Origin: JAGQPD01 sp020426865
GTDB lineage: Bacteria > Planctomycetota > Planctomycetia > Pirellulales > Pirellulaceae
Length of the DNA stretch: 64,000 nt
Direction of reading: 5' to 3'
Assembly: GCA_041399065.1 (NCBI GenBank)
Contig: JAWKTN010000005.1
Span: forward strand, 682,001-746,000
Below the pieces are notes generated by a model, which was not told where the DNA came from, ran no database searches, and saw only the letters and a list, made by a program, of their open reading frames with translations. Of this stretch, positions 1 to 9,783 are shown piece after piece. The translations under genes and the position numbers were made by a program. Position 1 is the stretch's first letter. Each line of letters begins with the position of its first letter.

Positions 1-1008
1 CCCACCAGTGTCATCTTTACTCGAGGGCGCTCGAGCATCAGTGGAAACAACACCTATTCAGGAACAACCTACGTCGTGGGTACCTACGGCGATTTGTTGC
101 AGGTCAATTCACCCAACGCACTGCCGACAAACGCGGACCTCCAGATTAGCGGTCCAGCGCAACTATGGCTCAATGACATTCCTGGGGCGGGAACGTATCG
201 TTTGGGCGACGTCTACGTGCGCGATGGGGGTTGGTTCACTGCCGCTTGTTGTGATCCAAATTCCACCGATGCCGTGATTGCCAACAGCATTCATCTGGAA
301 TCCGGACGGCTCAGTGTTCCATTATCGGGTGATTTCACCGTTGAAAAGACAACGGAAGGAACGGTGAACATGAACTATGGCAGTCCGAAGTTCCGCGGAG
401 AAATCAACATCCGCGAGGGCACGGTCTTTGTGGAGGCCGATTCGTCTGCACGCAGCTACCTGGCATTTGGAAGTGCCACCGTCAACGTGGAGCGCGGCGG
501 GAGACTGGTGCTTGCTCCAAGTTCCTCGGGAGGTCAGGCTGGGCAGAGCCTCATCCAGCTGAACGGTGGCGTGTTGCAGGGCACAGAAGTGATTTCTTCT
601 GGCGCCTACAACTTTCGCGGAAACGTCGAAGTCACAGAGAATTCGGAAGTTCACCTGCAGAATGCACTCAACGATCGAGCTAGGTCGGGCGATTTTGCTC
701 TTGACGGCCGGGTACTCGTGCATGCCGGCAAATCGCTCGTACTTGTCGGCGAGCAGGGCCAGAGCTCGGGTTTTCAGGTGGCCCGTGGAATCCATCTGGA
801 ACCGGGGGCTGTGTTGGCGGGCGTGGGAGCTGTGGGGACCGAGATCGAGATCGCAAACGGCGCGGTGATCTCGCCGGGGCTCATCACTCCCGGAAATTCA
901 ATCGGACAGCTCAACACAAGTGGAGCAGGGACATTATTGATTGAAGAAAGCCTGCTCCTGTTTGGCTCCGGGGGACGCTATCGATGGGAAGCGCGGCTGG
1001 GCATGTGA
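1..1008 (+). CDS. C-terminal part of a beta-strand-repeat (autotransporter-passenger-like) surface protein, cut by the window edge and probably truncated
   Basis: The frame is open from base 1, so the start lies outside the window. The first residues contain a GNNTYSGTTYV motif, typical of the autotransporter-associated beta-strand repeats that are common in planctomycete surface proteins. The rest is Gly/Val/Asn-rich, repetitive beta-helix-like sequence (for example LQLNGG/VEVTENSEVHL-type strands), with no cysteine-rich or catalytic motif. In related proteins the phrase GGRYRWE is normally followed by a longer domain and often a PEP-CTERM tail. Here the frame stops four residues after RYRWE, and the next DNA is degenerate, so I infer that the 3' end was lost by a frameshift or insertion. 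The product would have been exported. Its function is unknown beyond a surface or adhesin-like structure. Confidence 0.6.
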   Translation, partial: PTSVIFTRGRSSISGNNTYSGTTYVVGTYGDLLQVNSPNALPTNADLQISGPAQLWLNDIPGAGTYRLGDVYVRDGGWFTAACCDPNSTDAVIANSIHLESGRLSVPLSGDFTVEKTTEGTVNMNYGSPKFRGEINIREGTVFVEADSSARSYLAFGSATVNVERGGRLVLAPSSSGGQAGQSLIQLNGGVLQGTEVISSGAYNFRGNVEVTENSEVHLQNALNDRARSGDFALDGRVLVHAGKSLVLVGEQGQSSGFQVARGIHLEPGAVLAGVGAVGTEIEIANGAVISPGLITPGNSIGQLNTSGAGTLLIEESLLLFGSGGRYRWEARLGM

Positions 1009-1405
1009 GGTTCCCATGAAAGAAATCTCCGCCGCGCCTGGCGGCAACTGACAAGGGTCGCAATCATGCATGCATTCATCGCTGGGTGGACAGGAAACGT
1101 ACTCACTCAATGCACGTGTCTTGCTGCCATGGGCGAATTCGCTGCGATTCTGTCGTCATCCGATTCTATCGACAGCTGGATGTGGAGCGAATCGTGCGCG
1201 GACTAGGCCCAATACTAGCGAAGGCACAATGAAGTGCCATCTGTGGCTACCTGCGACTGTGGAAGGTGCGGACCAAGATCAGGAAAAACGAGCCGGATTT
1301 TGCTGGTCAACGGAACTTACTCATGCCGCCACTTCAGCAAAGTCGATCGAAAGTCTCGTATTCATGTCCAACTCGAACGAGCCGTAGGGATTTACATGGG
1401 CGTAG
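1009..1405. other. Non-coding, degenerate stretch
   Basis: This stretch lies between the truncated surface-protein gene and the group II intron remnant. Several short frames overlap here, but none looks like a protein family and none has a convincing ribosome-binding site. It probably holds decayed remains of the surface gene and of the lost 5' part of the intron, but I could not identify an intron 5' end in it. Confidence 0.5.
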
Positions 1406-1780
1406 ATGAGCGGCGGCGGCGTATCGATGCGGCAACGCTTTGTAGAACTGCGTCGGTATTTCCAGGGGTGGGTTGGTTACTTTCGCACGGTTCCGATCAA
1501 AAGCTTCTTTGGTGAACTCGACAAGTGGGTCCGCCGCCGCCTCCGGTCCTGCTACTGGCAGCAGTGGAAGAACCCGCGCACTCGGATCGCCAACCTGAAG
1601 CGTCTGGGAGTCCGAGTGAAGGAAGCCGTTACTCACGGTGTCAGCAGCAAAGGCCCCTGGGTGATGTCGTCCAGTCACGCAGTGCATCAAGCACTGTCGG
1701 TCGACTACCTCAAGGAGTCAGGATTGACGAGTCTATTGGAAATCTGGCACAAGCTTGCTGCCAAGAAGCGAACCGCCTAG
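1406..1780 (+). pseudogene. ltrA: Group II intron maturase, C-terminal remnant (X/En-side end)
   Basis: The frame translates to the familiar tail of group II intron reverse transcriptase/maturases. It has GVSMRQRFVELRRYFQGWVGYF, the maturase-domain WVRRRLRSCYWQQWK (positions 1528-1572), RTRIANLKRLGV, HGVSSKGPW and a final YLKESGLTSLLEIWHKL. The intact family is about 400-600 residues. Only about 120 remain, and the reverse transcriptase domain with its YADD motif is absent. An in-frame stop (1403-1405) sits directly upstream, so this cannot be the end of a longer functional frame. The stop codon at 1778-1780 lies inside intron domain V, as it does in many bacterial introns whose ORF runs to the 3' end. 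The element is dead for retrohoming. Confidence 0.85.
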
Positions 1781-1842
1781 TGCGGACCCGCATGCTAGGT
1801 AGTGTGGGAGGGGCCCCGGGAAACCGGGCCCCTATCCCGATC
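1772..1842 (+). ncRNA. Group II intron domains V and VI (3' end of intron)
   Basis: Domain V is the hairpin at 1772-1803. ACCGCCTAG pairs with CTAGGTAGT, with a two-base TG bulge and a GCGG-ACC-CGC tip. One A.C mismatch (C1774 against A1801) replaces the usual C-G pair. Domain VI follows: a G/C-rich stem at about 1806-1838 with a GAAA tip and an unpaired A at 1834 in the branch-point position, 7-8 bases before the likely 3' splice site near 1841/1842. This marks the right end of the intron. The 5' end and domains I-IV are missing. Confidence 0.8.
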
Positions 1843-2331
1843 TTTGTTCGGTGAGTTGGTTCAAGCGGTTTTCCGTGCCGTTTTTCTGAGTGGCGCTGCA
1901 CCTATCTGTTAGTCGCCGACGAAACGGATACCACAGCAGTCCAATGTAGCTTTGTTGAACCGGTTCTTCTATACCGAAGCTACTCGGCTCGTGGTCTGGA
2001 CAACGATAAGTACCGAAAATCAAATCCATAATCGGTGAAAGGTTTGCGTAGTTGCCAGCGAAGCGATCACGGTCATGGTGCCAGTGGTGCAATTCCGGAG
2101 CGCCGATCAATAGCCGAATCGGTCCGATCGGAAGTCGCACATTCGAGTGGATGAAAATGGCCCACAGACCACGGAACGCCGCAAAATAGGCAAGGGTACT
2201 GATTGGGATTCCCGTCAAAAAAAGCGGCAGGTTTACCAGTGCCGTGGTGTAAAGAGAATCGACTGGATGTTCGCGGTGCGCCGCCAACCAGTCAAGGTGC
2301 TCCGCGGTGTGATGCACCGCATGTGTGTTTT
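1832..2331 (-). pseudogene. Truncated sterol desaturase / fatty acid hydroxylase family protein
   Basis: On the minus strand the frame reads HAVHHTAEHLDWLAAHREH, then two hydrophobic stretches, FIHSNVR, and ELHHWHHDRDRFAGNYANL followed by DLIFGTY. These are the second and third histidine clusters of the FA_hydroxylase superfamily (membrane di-iron oxygenases). Intact members are about 280-330 residues and begin with membrane helices and a first HxxxH box. Here the homology starts abruptly at HAVHH (about 2323), and the residues before it are unrelated, so the N-terminal third is lost. The 3' end runs into the group II intron end at about 1842. I treat it as a pseudogene. Confidence 0.75.
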
Positions 2332-2449
2332 GCCTAGTATCGCCAGCTTGCCTGGTCGAGTGGCGAGCCTGGATTCGCGTTCCTAAAAACGACATTGACT
2401 TGTCGGCGGGAAGCTGACACGATACGCCAGCCAATCAGGAGATTCAACC

Positions 2450-2686
2450 ATGCGAGTAACCAACCGACTAGTGACCGTCCTATTCGTGATTTTACTGGCG
2501 ACCCTCAGCGGGTGTGCTAGCGGTGCGTCAGCTCTGAAGACGGTAGTTATCGGAGTGCCAGTCTTGATCGTGGGCGGTGTGCTCAATGGGCTCGGAGACG
2601 ACAGCGAAGATCTGCTCGGCCACGGCTACGGGTTTAATAACGCGAAGAGCGGGCAGCGCCCATCGAAGCCAAACGAGGTTTGGTAA
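2450..2686 (+). CDS. Small predicted lipoprotein
   Basis: A 78-residue protein. The N-terminus has a basic start, a hydrophobic core and the lipobox LSGC (cysteine at about residue 22), so a lipid-anchored envelope protein is expected. After the cysteine comes a second hydrophobic, Gly/Val-rich segment (about residues 30-48), then an acidic/glycine stretch and a short polar tail ending in NEVW. The ATG has an AGGAG ribosome-binding site at 2437-2441, eight bases upstream, which fixes the start. There are no close neighbours in an operon. The family is not recognised. Confidence 0.7.
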   Translation: MRVTNRLVTVLFVILLATLSGCASGASALKTVVIGVPVLIVGGVLNGLGDDSEDLLGHGYGFNNAKSGQRPSKPNEVW

Positions 2687-3303
2687 GTCGGCGTGGGAAC
2701 AAGGTAATTGGCCCAGAACTGGCGAAGCTGTAACGAGCCGCCATCCGTGCGGTCAAAACCGCTTTTCAAATCGCGTCTCGTCACCTGGCCAAGCTCCAGA
2801 CTATCCAGTTTGGCAACATCCTGTTTGCCAACAACTCCCAATATACCCCCCACATGGCTATGCTAGCGGAACTTTACGTACCCCTATGTAGATACCCTTA
2901 TGTAGAAACACCCAAAAATCGGCGTTCTCTACCGGCTCGGCGTTAAAACGTCACTCACCCTACCACGACTCTCGAGCCAGATTCTAGCGTCTCTCCAATC
3001 CAGTCGGTGGCAAGGGGTTACTCACAACTTCTGAAGAAAAAGAAAAAATTCTAGCGTTTTGGCTTGCGCTTTTGGTGTTGGGGATCCAACCCGGTGCCGT
3101 CCCTGTCGCGCCACCTTGAATTGCCGTGCCGGCGTACCGCCTGACCGGCGTTGCCTACTGCGAACACAAAATATCCAGTCTGGCGCCACCAAAAACTGGC
3201 TCTTAACACAATCTTCCAGTTAAAATAAACATTTTATCATAGCATCCACCTGTCCCTCGGTATCGCCCTGGCAGTGTCGTCGATTACGGAATTGGGAAAA
3301 CCT
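2687..3303. other. Intergenic region upstream of the LTD/CotH gene
   Basis: About 600 bases without a supportable gene. It holds a near-perfect tandem duplication of a 14-base unit (2879-2906), and the string ATTCTAGCGT occurs twice, at about 2981 and 3048. The last 100 bases are A/T-rich and presumably carry the promoter and leader of the next gene, but no clear -35/-10 pair can be named. Confidence 0.5.
2879..2906. repeat. Tandem duplication, 14-bp unit x2
   Basis: TACCCCTATGTAGA is followed immediately by TACCCTTATGTAGA: two adjacent 14-base copies with one mismatch. It lies in intergenic DNA and belongs to the set of 14-15-bp tandem duplications seen through the window. Confidence 0.85.
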
Positions 3304-6300
3304 ATGAAAACACGCCGCAAGCGGAACGGTACGACTCGATTGCATGATTGCCGGACGAATCGTCATCGTCTCGTTCAGGGACTTGAGCGTTTAGAAAACC
3401 GCATTGTGCTCGACAGCACCGTGGTCTTCAGCGAGTTGATGTACAACCCTGCGGGTGACACCGACGACAGCCTGGAATGGATTGAGTTGCGGAATCAGTT
3501 GTCCGTGAATATGGACATTTCTGATTGGCGACTTGCTGGCGGCGTGGACTACACGTTCCCGGACGGGACCATCGTTCCGGGGCGTGGCTACTTGGTAGTG
3601 GCAATTGATCCAGCTGCTTTGTTGGACGCGACCGGGCTTGCCAACGCGCTAGGGCCTTACACGGGTAACCTTTCCAATGCGGGCGAAGAGATTCGTCTCT
3701 ACAACGGTGAAAACCGGTTAATGAATTCGGTCGACTACGGCGACGCCGGTGATTGGCCGGCAGCCGCAGATGGCGGTGGTGTGTCGTTGGCCAAGATCGA
3801 TGAGTTGCGGGAAAGTGAGTCGCCGAGTAACTGGACGTTCAGCGCCCAGATTGGCGGTACACCCGGCGTTGCGAATTTCTCGGTTTTGCCATCGGTCGGT
3901 AAAGTGGCTGGTGCGATGCCGTTGGTGATCAACGAAGTTTCAGCTGTGTCACCGTTGAAGTTCGTCGAAATCAGGAATGTTGGTTCCACACCGTTGGATG
4001 TCGGCGGCGTTGAAATCACGGCCACCGGACCTACCGGCGGAACGTACACACTACCGTCACAGCAAATTCCTGCCGGGGGCTACCTGGCTCTTCTGGAAAC
4101 ACAACTTGGTTTTTCGTTGGTTGACGGTGAGAAGCTGTTTCTCTACCAATCTGATAGTGTGTTGCTTGACGGACAACCGATCACGGGGCGTCTGCGGGGA
4201 CTGTCGACCGAACACGAGTTTGACTGGTTGTTCCCGAGCATAGCGACGTTTGGGGCGGAGAACACGTTCCAGTTCGAAACGGATGTCGTGATCAACGAGA
4301 TCATGTACCACGCGCAACCTCAATTGGCGGGCAACGGCCAGGAATATGCCGACTCGACGGAGGAGTGGATTGAGCTATTTAATCGCGGAACGACTACGGT
4401 GGATCTGAGCGATTGGGAGTTCAGGGACGCCGTTGACTTTACATTTCCTGCAGGGACGACGCTCGGACCGCAACAGTACCTCGTCATTGCCAGCGACGCT
4501 GTGGCGTTGGCCTCCAAATTTCCGGCGGCCACGATCATTGGCAATCTGTCTGGCACGATGAGCAACAGCGATGAACGCATCCTGCTTCTTGATGCCTTTA
4601 ACAATCCTGCCGATGAGGTCCATTACTACGAGCGAGGTCAGTGGTCGGAATACGCCGATGGCGGTGGTTCCAGCCTGGAGTTGCGAAACCCCTTCGCTGA
4701 CAACGACAACGGGGCGGCATGGGCGGCCAGTGATGAGGGATCAAAATCGCAGTGGCAGACCTACACGATTCAAAAGGTTTCCTCCGAACCGCTGCAGCCG
4801 TTGGGCGCACAGTACAACGAATTCATCTTCGGTATGCTTGATGCCAGCGAGATCCTGATCGACGACATTCATGTGGTGTTGGATCCCAACACGTCGCCGG
4901 CAGAGATGCTGCAGAACGGCACGTTTGAAGGGGACACCATCGGTCAGTCACCGGCAACATGGCGTTTAATTGGCACGCATTCGGGGACTGTCGTCAACGA
5001 TCCCGATGCACCGGGAAATAAGGTCCTGCACCTGGTCGCCAATGGCCCCCAGCAACACATACACGATCATGTCGAAACCACGTTCGTCAACAACACACCC
5101 ATACGGGATGGGCGTACGTACGAAATCTCTTTCCGCGCGAAATGGCTGGCGGGAAACCGCCAGCTGAACAACCGGCTGTATTTCACCCGACTGAGCAACA
5201 CATTCGCGTTGGACGCTCCGCAAGAAAATGGCACGCCGGGCGCTCAGAATTCTGTCTTCGAAGCCAACATCGGTCCCACCTACGAAAACTTCGGGCACTT
5301 TCCTGTTGTACCAGCGGCGAACCAGCCGGTAACGGTTTCGGTCGACGCCGAGGATCCAAATACGGTTACGGCGATGCGGTTATGGTGGCGACGCGACGGC
5401 AGCGTTTGGACGACCGTCAACATGACCACGCAAGATGGCCGCCACTATTCAGCATCGATTCCAGGCCAGGCCTCGCGCCAGGTCGTCCAGTTCTTTGTCG
5501 AGGGCACGGACTCGCTCGGCGCCACATCCACTTACCCTGCCGCCGGCCAAGACTCGCGGGCACTCTATCAGGTGAATGACGGAGTGACCAACGGCCGTCC
5601 CATCGAATCGCTGCGAGTCATCCTGCTCGGTTCCGACAATTCTCGGCTGTTCTCAACTGTCAATCGGATGAGCAACAACTACGAGTACGGAACGCTCATT
5701 CGCAGTGGACAAGAAGTCTTCTACAACGTAGGGGTCCGGCAAGTGGGCAGTCGCTACATTCGCCCCAACAGCGGTTACAAGGTCCTGCTGAACCCAGAAC
5801 ACCGTTACCTGGGCGTTCACGATTCGATTCGCTTGGACCTCAACGGCATCTCGGAAATCCTCTTCAAACAGATGGTCAATCGAGCGGCCGGCAGCTACGT
5901 GTCCATGTACGACGACGTCGCTCAGCTGATTACCCCGCAGCACGGCACGAGCACTATCCTATTGAACCTTGCGCGCTTTGAGAATATCTACCTCGATGAG
6001 CAATTCGAAAACGGTAGCGATGGTACGAAGTTCGAACAAGATGACATCACCTACCCCACTAATCCTAGCCCTTCGCCAGAAGGACTAAAGACCGACACAG
6101 GCGTCAGCGATCAGGATATTCGCTATCGGGGTAGCGACCCCGAGGCCTATCGTGGGCAGCTATTGATCAAGAACAATCGGGCCTTAGACGATTTCGCCAC
6201 CATGGCCGAATTCGCTCGCGTCATCAACCTCAGCGGCAGCGCCTTGGCGGCATCGATCGAAAGTGTGATGGACGTCGATCTCTGGATGCGTCACTACGCC

Positions 6301-9300
6301 ACGCAAGCCTTTTTGGGCAACTGGGATACCTACGGATTCCGACGTCCCAAAAATCTGCGGCTCTATATTCGGCCGTCGGATGGCAAAGTGATTCCGCTGT
6401 TCTGGGATGCGGACCTGGCAAACCTCACTGAACCATTGATCTACAACGGCGGCGCATCTCGATTGGACGATATCCGCAATCTCCCCCAATACACGCGACT
6501 CTTCTGGGGACACATGTGGGACTTGATGAATCGTTCCTTTAATCTGCAGTACGTCCAGTCGTGGGCGAGCCATTACAATTCGTTGGGCGCCGGTACGGGC
6601 AGTTTGCCCAGTGCCATCAACAACCGAGTCAATCAGGCTCGGGCTCAGGCGATGTCCACCATCCCGCCCATCGACTTCAATATTACGACCAACGGTGGCA
6701 GTCCCATCGTCGTCGGTGACACACTCGCCAATATCGCGGGTGACGGTTGGATCGACGTTCGCGAGATTCGCCTGGCCGGATCCACGCAGCCGCTCAATGT
6801 TGTCTGGACCGACAACAATAGCTGGTCAGCAGAGGTCCCTTTGAGCTTGGGCGAAAACACCGTTACGCTCGAGGCTTACGATTACGAAGGCAATCTCATC
6901 AGCTCGGACGCGATCAACGTCACGAGCACCTCCACGATTCCGCCCGTCCGTGATGTGTTGCGGATCAGCGAGATCAACTACAATCCTGCCACGTCAGCGG
7001 ATGCCGAGTTCATCGAACTGGTAAATACAGCGGCAGCGGGAACTGATCCGATTGACCTAACCGGAGTCCGCTTCACGGAAGGGATCACCTTCGATTTCAC
7101 CGGCTCGGCAGTAACAACATTGCCCGCTGGGGAACGCGTGTTGGTCGTGCGAAACGTTGCTGCGTTTGAAGCCGACTACGGACCAGGGCTGAACATCGCG
7201 GGAGTCTTCACGGGGGCGCTCTCTAACGGAGGTGAAGCGATTCGACTGATCGATGCCGACGACATAACGATCCACGGCTTCACGTACAGCGATGCGTGGT
7301 ATCCAGAGACCGATGGCGGCGGATTTACGCTAAACGTCGTTGACGAGTCGCAAGATGTCGCGCTCTGGGACCAGCAAGTCGGTTGGCGACCCAGCGATGT
7401 ACCTTCCGGTTCCCCTGGCGCTCCCGACGGAGGCCTCATTCCCAATGCCTTGGTGATCAATGAGATCTCCAACAATGCTACCGCCGCCAACGGTAATTGG
7501 ATCGAATTACTCAACACCACGGCTCAACCGATCGACGTTGGCAACTGGTATCTTAGCGACGACGACGCTGTCCCCAAAAAATACAAGTTCGCGGCGGGGA
7601 CCACCATACCACCCGGTGGTTTTCTGGTGCTTGACGAAAACACGTCGTTTGGTAACGCTGCCAATCCCGGTAGTCTCATCCCGTTCCACCTCAGCTCCGC
7701 GGGCGGGCGGCTCGTGCTGCGGTCGGCCGACGAATTGGGGGAACTAAGAGGATACGAAGAAACACGATCTTTCCGTGCCGCGGAAGTCGATGTAACGCAG
7801 GGGTTGGTGCTTACGAGTGAAGATCGTGAATTCGCCGTGTTGGTCGGCGATACACGTGGTGCTGCCAACCAGGGACCGGTAATAGGTCCGGTGGTGATCA
7901 ACGAAATCATGTACAACCCATCGTTGGGTGGTGTCGATTTCGTGGAATTGAAGAACATCTCCAACGAAGCCATACTGTTGAACAACGGTGCCGGCCGGGC
8001 GTGGCAATTTGTCGAGGGAATCAATTTCGTGTTTCCCGTGGGTGCCACGATCCCAGCGGCTGGGTTTGCGGTAGTGATCGAAGGAACGCCTGGAGGCGAT
8101 CCAGCCGCGGACATCGCCAACTTTCGATCGACTTACGCCGTGCCAGCCAAAGCCAATGTCTATGTCTATATTGGGGACATCAACGGCGTTCTCGACAACG
8201 GTGGTGAAGAGCTCGTAATCGCTCGCCCGGCCAACGGTGTTGCCGGTCTGGTGGAAGTTGACGAAGTTGATTACGACGATGTCGCGCCTTGGCCATCGGT
8301 TCCGGACGGAACCGGAGCATCGCTAACAAAACTGGCGAGTGACAGCTATGGTAACGAGCCCGCTGTTTGGGGCTCCGGTATCTTCGGCGGTACACCGGGG
8401 CGGGAAAACCTGTTGCGCGACGACACGCCGCCTACAATTCCCACTGGCCTGATCGGTCGAATTACAGATTCCAATGGACTCGTTCTGGCCTGGCTGGCCA
8501 GTACTGACGACGAATCGTACGTCGACCATTACAACATCTATCGTGACGACGTGTTGGTTGCGACATCGGCCGTCCCGATCTATATGGACGACATTGTGTT
8601 CAACGGCAATTCGTACGAGTATGCTGTTTCCGCAGTGAATCGCGACAATCTGGAAAGTGCTCGGACAGACGTCGTAACCATCGGATCACAAACTCTCACG
8701 CTTCGGGAAGGTGTTGGCCACTCCGGAATGATCGACGCTGAAATCCGCTCGGTTACGCCGGACGATAACAATGGTCTGACCGATACGTCGCTGGAAGTCG
8801 ATGGCCAGGATGCTGGTGGCGAGCTATCCGTACTGCTCAAATGGGGCGCCTTTTCGCTTCCCGCCGGCAGCCAGTTGATAGGTGCTTCGTTCACATTGAA
8901 TGTGACGAATCCGGGAAATAACTATTCCGTTTACCAGCTGTTGCGGCCATGGAATGAAGGCGACGTAACTTGGAACAACGCTACAGCCGGTCAGGCGTGG
9001 GCTTCCGCCGGTGCGACCGGTCCCTCCGACCGGGGGACCCTTATGGGGACGTTCAGCGGTGAGGCTGGAGTCAACACGACAACCTTTAGCACGGCGGGGT
9101 TGTCGGTTGTTCGAGGCTGGTTGCAGAATCCCGCAAACAACTTCGGTTTGATCATCACCAATCCCGGCAATTCCACCGACGGAGCAGATTTTGACTCAAG
9201 CGAAGTCACACTTGGTGCCAACCGTCCGGCCCTGACACTCGTCTACATTCCTGCGTCGACGCCCATCATCTCCGGCGACTTTAACCTCGACGATGTGGTG

Positions 9301-9771
9301 AACGCTGCCGACATTGAAGTCATGTGTCAGGCGATCAACGCCGGCGACACGCAATCGATCTTCGATCTGGACGGCCAGTCCGACGCGGCCAGCCACGATG
9401 ACCTCGATGTGTTAGTTCAAGACATCTTGGGAACGAACTATGGTGATGCGAATCTCGATGGACTGGTAAACAACGCCGACTATGCGATCTGGTTTCAGAA
9501 TCGGTTTGGTGAAGAACGTAGTTGGGCCTTAGCGGACTTCAATTGCGATGGTATTACCGACGTTCGCGACTACAACATCTGGAACGCGAATCGCACGCCA
9601 CCACAGGTGCAACCTGCCGCGGCAGCGACTGATGAATCCGCCAATCGCCGTGTCCGAACGAGGGCCCGCATTGCCACTTCATCCGCGGTCGACGAGATTA
9701 TGGCAGAAGTCGGTTCGACAAGGGTGGTTGCCAACACTGCCCAGCGACTGCGGAGCAGTGTTGCACCCTAA
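3304..9771 (+). CDS. Giant secreted LTD/CotH-kinase protein with dockerin-like C-terminus
   Basis: About 2155 residues, exported. The N-terminus is basic and carries LERLENRIVL, the planctomycete variant of the LEPR-type export/attachment motif. Domain order by base position: lamin-tail-domain (LTD) repeats at about 3420-3760, 3920-4180 and 4270-4620 (each starting VINEI/FSELMYNP and containing EWIEL); a carbohydrate-binding-like beta-sandwich at about 4890-5200; a CotH-kinase-like domain at about 5590-6620 with FLGNWDTYGF and PLFWDADLA (the family's GNWD...WDxD signature); three more LTDs at about 6950-7310, 7440-7740 and 7890-8290; an FN3 domain at about 8410-8690; a DNRLRE-type sandwich at about 8700-9250; and Ca-binding dockerin-like repeats (DFNLDDVVNAAD, DANLDGLVNNADY) at 9270-9600. 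CotH enzymes phosphorylate extracellular proteins. Activity here is inferred only. I prefer ATG 3304 (GGGA eight bases upstream) over a GTG at 3274. Confidence 0.88.
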   Translation: MKTRRKRNGTTRLHDCRTNRHRLVQGLERLENRIVLDSTVVFSELMYNPAGDTDDSLEWIELRNQLSVNMDISDWRLAGGVDYTFPDGTIVPGRGYLVVAIDPAALLDATGLANALGPYTGNLSNAGEEIRLYNGENRLMNSVDYGDAGDWPAAADGGGVSLAKIDELRESESPSNWTFSAQIGGTPGVANFSVLPSVGKVAGAMPLVINEVSAVSPLKFVEIRNVGSTPLDVGGVEITATGPTGGTYTLPSQQIPAGGYLALLETQLGFSLVDGEKLFLYQSDSVLLDGQPITGRLRGLSTEHEFDWLFPSIATFGAENTFQFETDVVINEIMYHAQPQLAGNGQEYADSTEEWIELFNRGTTTVDLSDWEFRDAVDFTFPAGTTLGPQQYLVIASDAVALASKFPAATIIGNLSGTMSNSDERILLLDAFNNPADEVHYYERGQWSEYADGGGSSLELRNPFADNDNGAAWAASDEGSKSQWQTYTIQKVSSEPLQPLGAQYNEFIFGMLDASEILIDDIHVVLDPNTSPAEMLQNGTFEGDTIGQSPATWRLIGTHSGTVVNDPDAPGNKVLHLVANGPQQHIHDHVETTFVNNTPIRDGRTYEISFRAKWLAGNRQLNNRLYFTRLSNTFALDAPQENGTPGAQNSVFEANIGPTYENFGHFPVVPAANQPVTVSVDAEDPNTVTAMRLWWRRDGSVWTTVNMTTQDGRHYSASIPGQASRQVVQFFVEGTDSLGATSTYPAAGQDSRALYQVNDGVTNGRPIESLRVILLGSDNSRLFSTVNRMSNNYEYGTLIRSGQEVFYNVGVRQVGSRYIRPNSGYKVLLNPEHRYLGVHDSIRLDLNGISEILFKQMVNRAAGSYVSMYDDVAQLITPQHGTSTILLNLARFENIYLDEQFENGSDGTKFEQDDITYPTNPSPSPEGLKTDTGVSDQDIRYRGSDPEAYRGQLLIKNNRALDDFATMAEFARVINLSGSALAASIESVMDVDLWMRHYATQAFLGNWDTYGFRRPKNLRLYIRPSDGKVIPLFWDADLANLTEPLIYNGGASRLDDIRNLPQYTRLFWGHMWDLMNRSFNLQYVQSWASHYNSLGAGTGSLPSAINNRVNQARAQAMSTIPPIDFNITTNGGSPIVVGDTLANIAGDGWIDVREIRLAGSTQPLNVVWTDNNSWSAEVPLSLGENTVTLEAYDYEGNLISSDAINVTSTSTIPPVRDVLRISEINYNPATSADAEFIELVNTAAAGTDPIDLTGVRFTEGITFDFTGSAVTTLPAGERVLVVRNVAAFEADYGPGLNIAGVFTGALSNGGEAIRLIDADDITIHGFTYSDAWYPETDGGGFTLNVVDESQDVALWDQQVGWRPSDVPSGSPGAPDGGLIPNALVINEISNNATAANGNWIELLNTTAQPIDVGNWYLSDDDAVPKKYKFAAGTTIPPGGFLVLDENTSFGNAANPGSLIPFHLSSAGGRLVLRSADELGELRGYEETRSFRAAEVDVTQGLVLTSEDREFAVLVGDTRGAANQGPVIGPVVINEIMYNPSLGGVDFVELKNISNEAILLNNGAGRAWQFVEGINFVFPVGATIPAAGFAVVIEGTPGGDPAADIANFRSTYAVPAKANVYVYIGDINGVLDNGGEELVIARPANGVAGLVEVDEVDYDDVAPWPSVPDGTGASLTKLASDSYGNEPAVWGSGIFGGTPGRENLLRDDTPPTIPTGLIGRITDSNGLVLAWLASTDDESYVDHYNIYRDDVLVATSAVPIYMDDIVFNGNSYEYAVSAVNRDNLESARTDVVTIGSQTLTLREGVGHSGMIDAEIRSVTPDDNNGLTDTSLEVDGQDAGGELSVLLKWGAFSLPAGSQLIGASFTLNVTNPGNNYSVYQLLRPWNEGDVTWNNATAGQAWASAGATGPSDRGTLMGTFSGEAGVNTTTFSTAGLSVVRGWLQNPANNFGLIITNPGNSTDGADFDSSEVTLGANRPALTLVYIPASTPIISGDFNLDDVVNAADIEVMCQAINAGDTQSIFDLDGQSDAASHDDLDVLVQDILGTNYGDANLDGLVNNADYAIWFQNRFGEERSWALADFNCDGITDVRDYNIWNANRTPPQVQPAAAATDESANRRVRTRARIATSSAVDEIMAEVGSTRVVANTAQRLRSSVAP

Positions 9772-9783
9772 GCCGTGGTCGGA

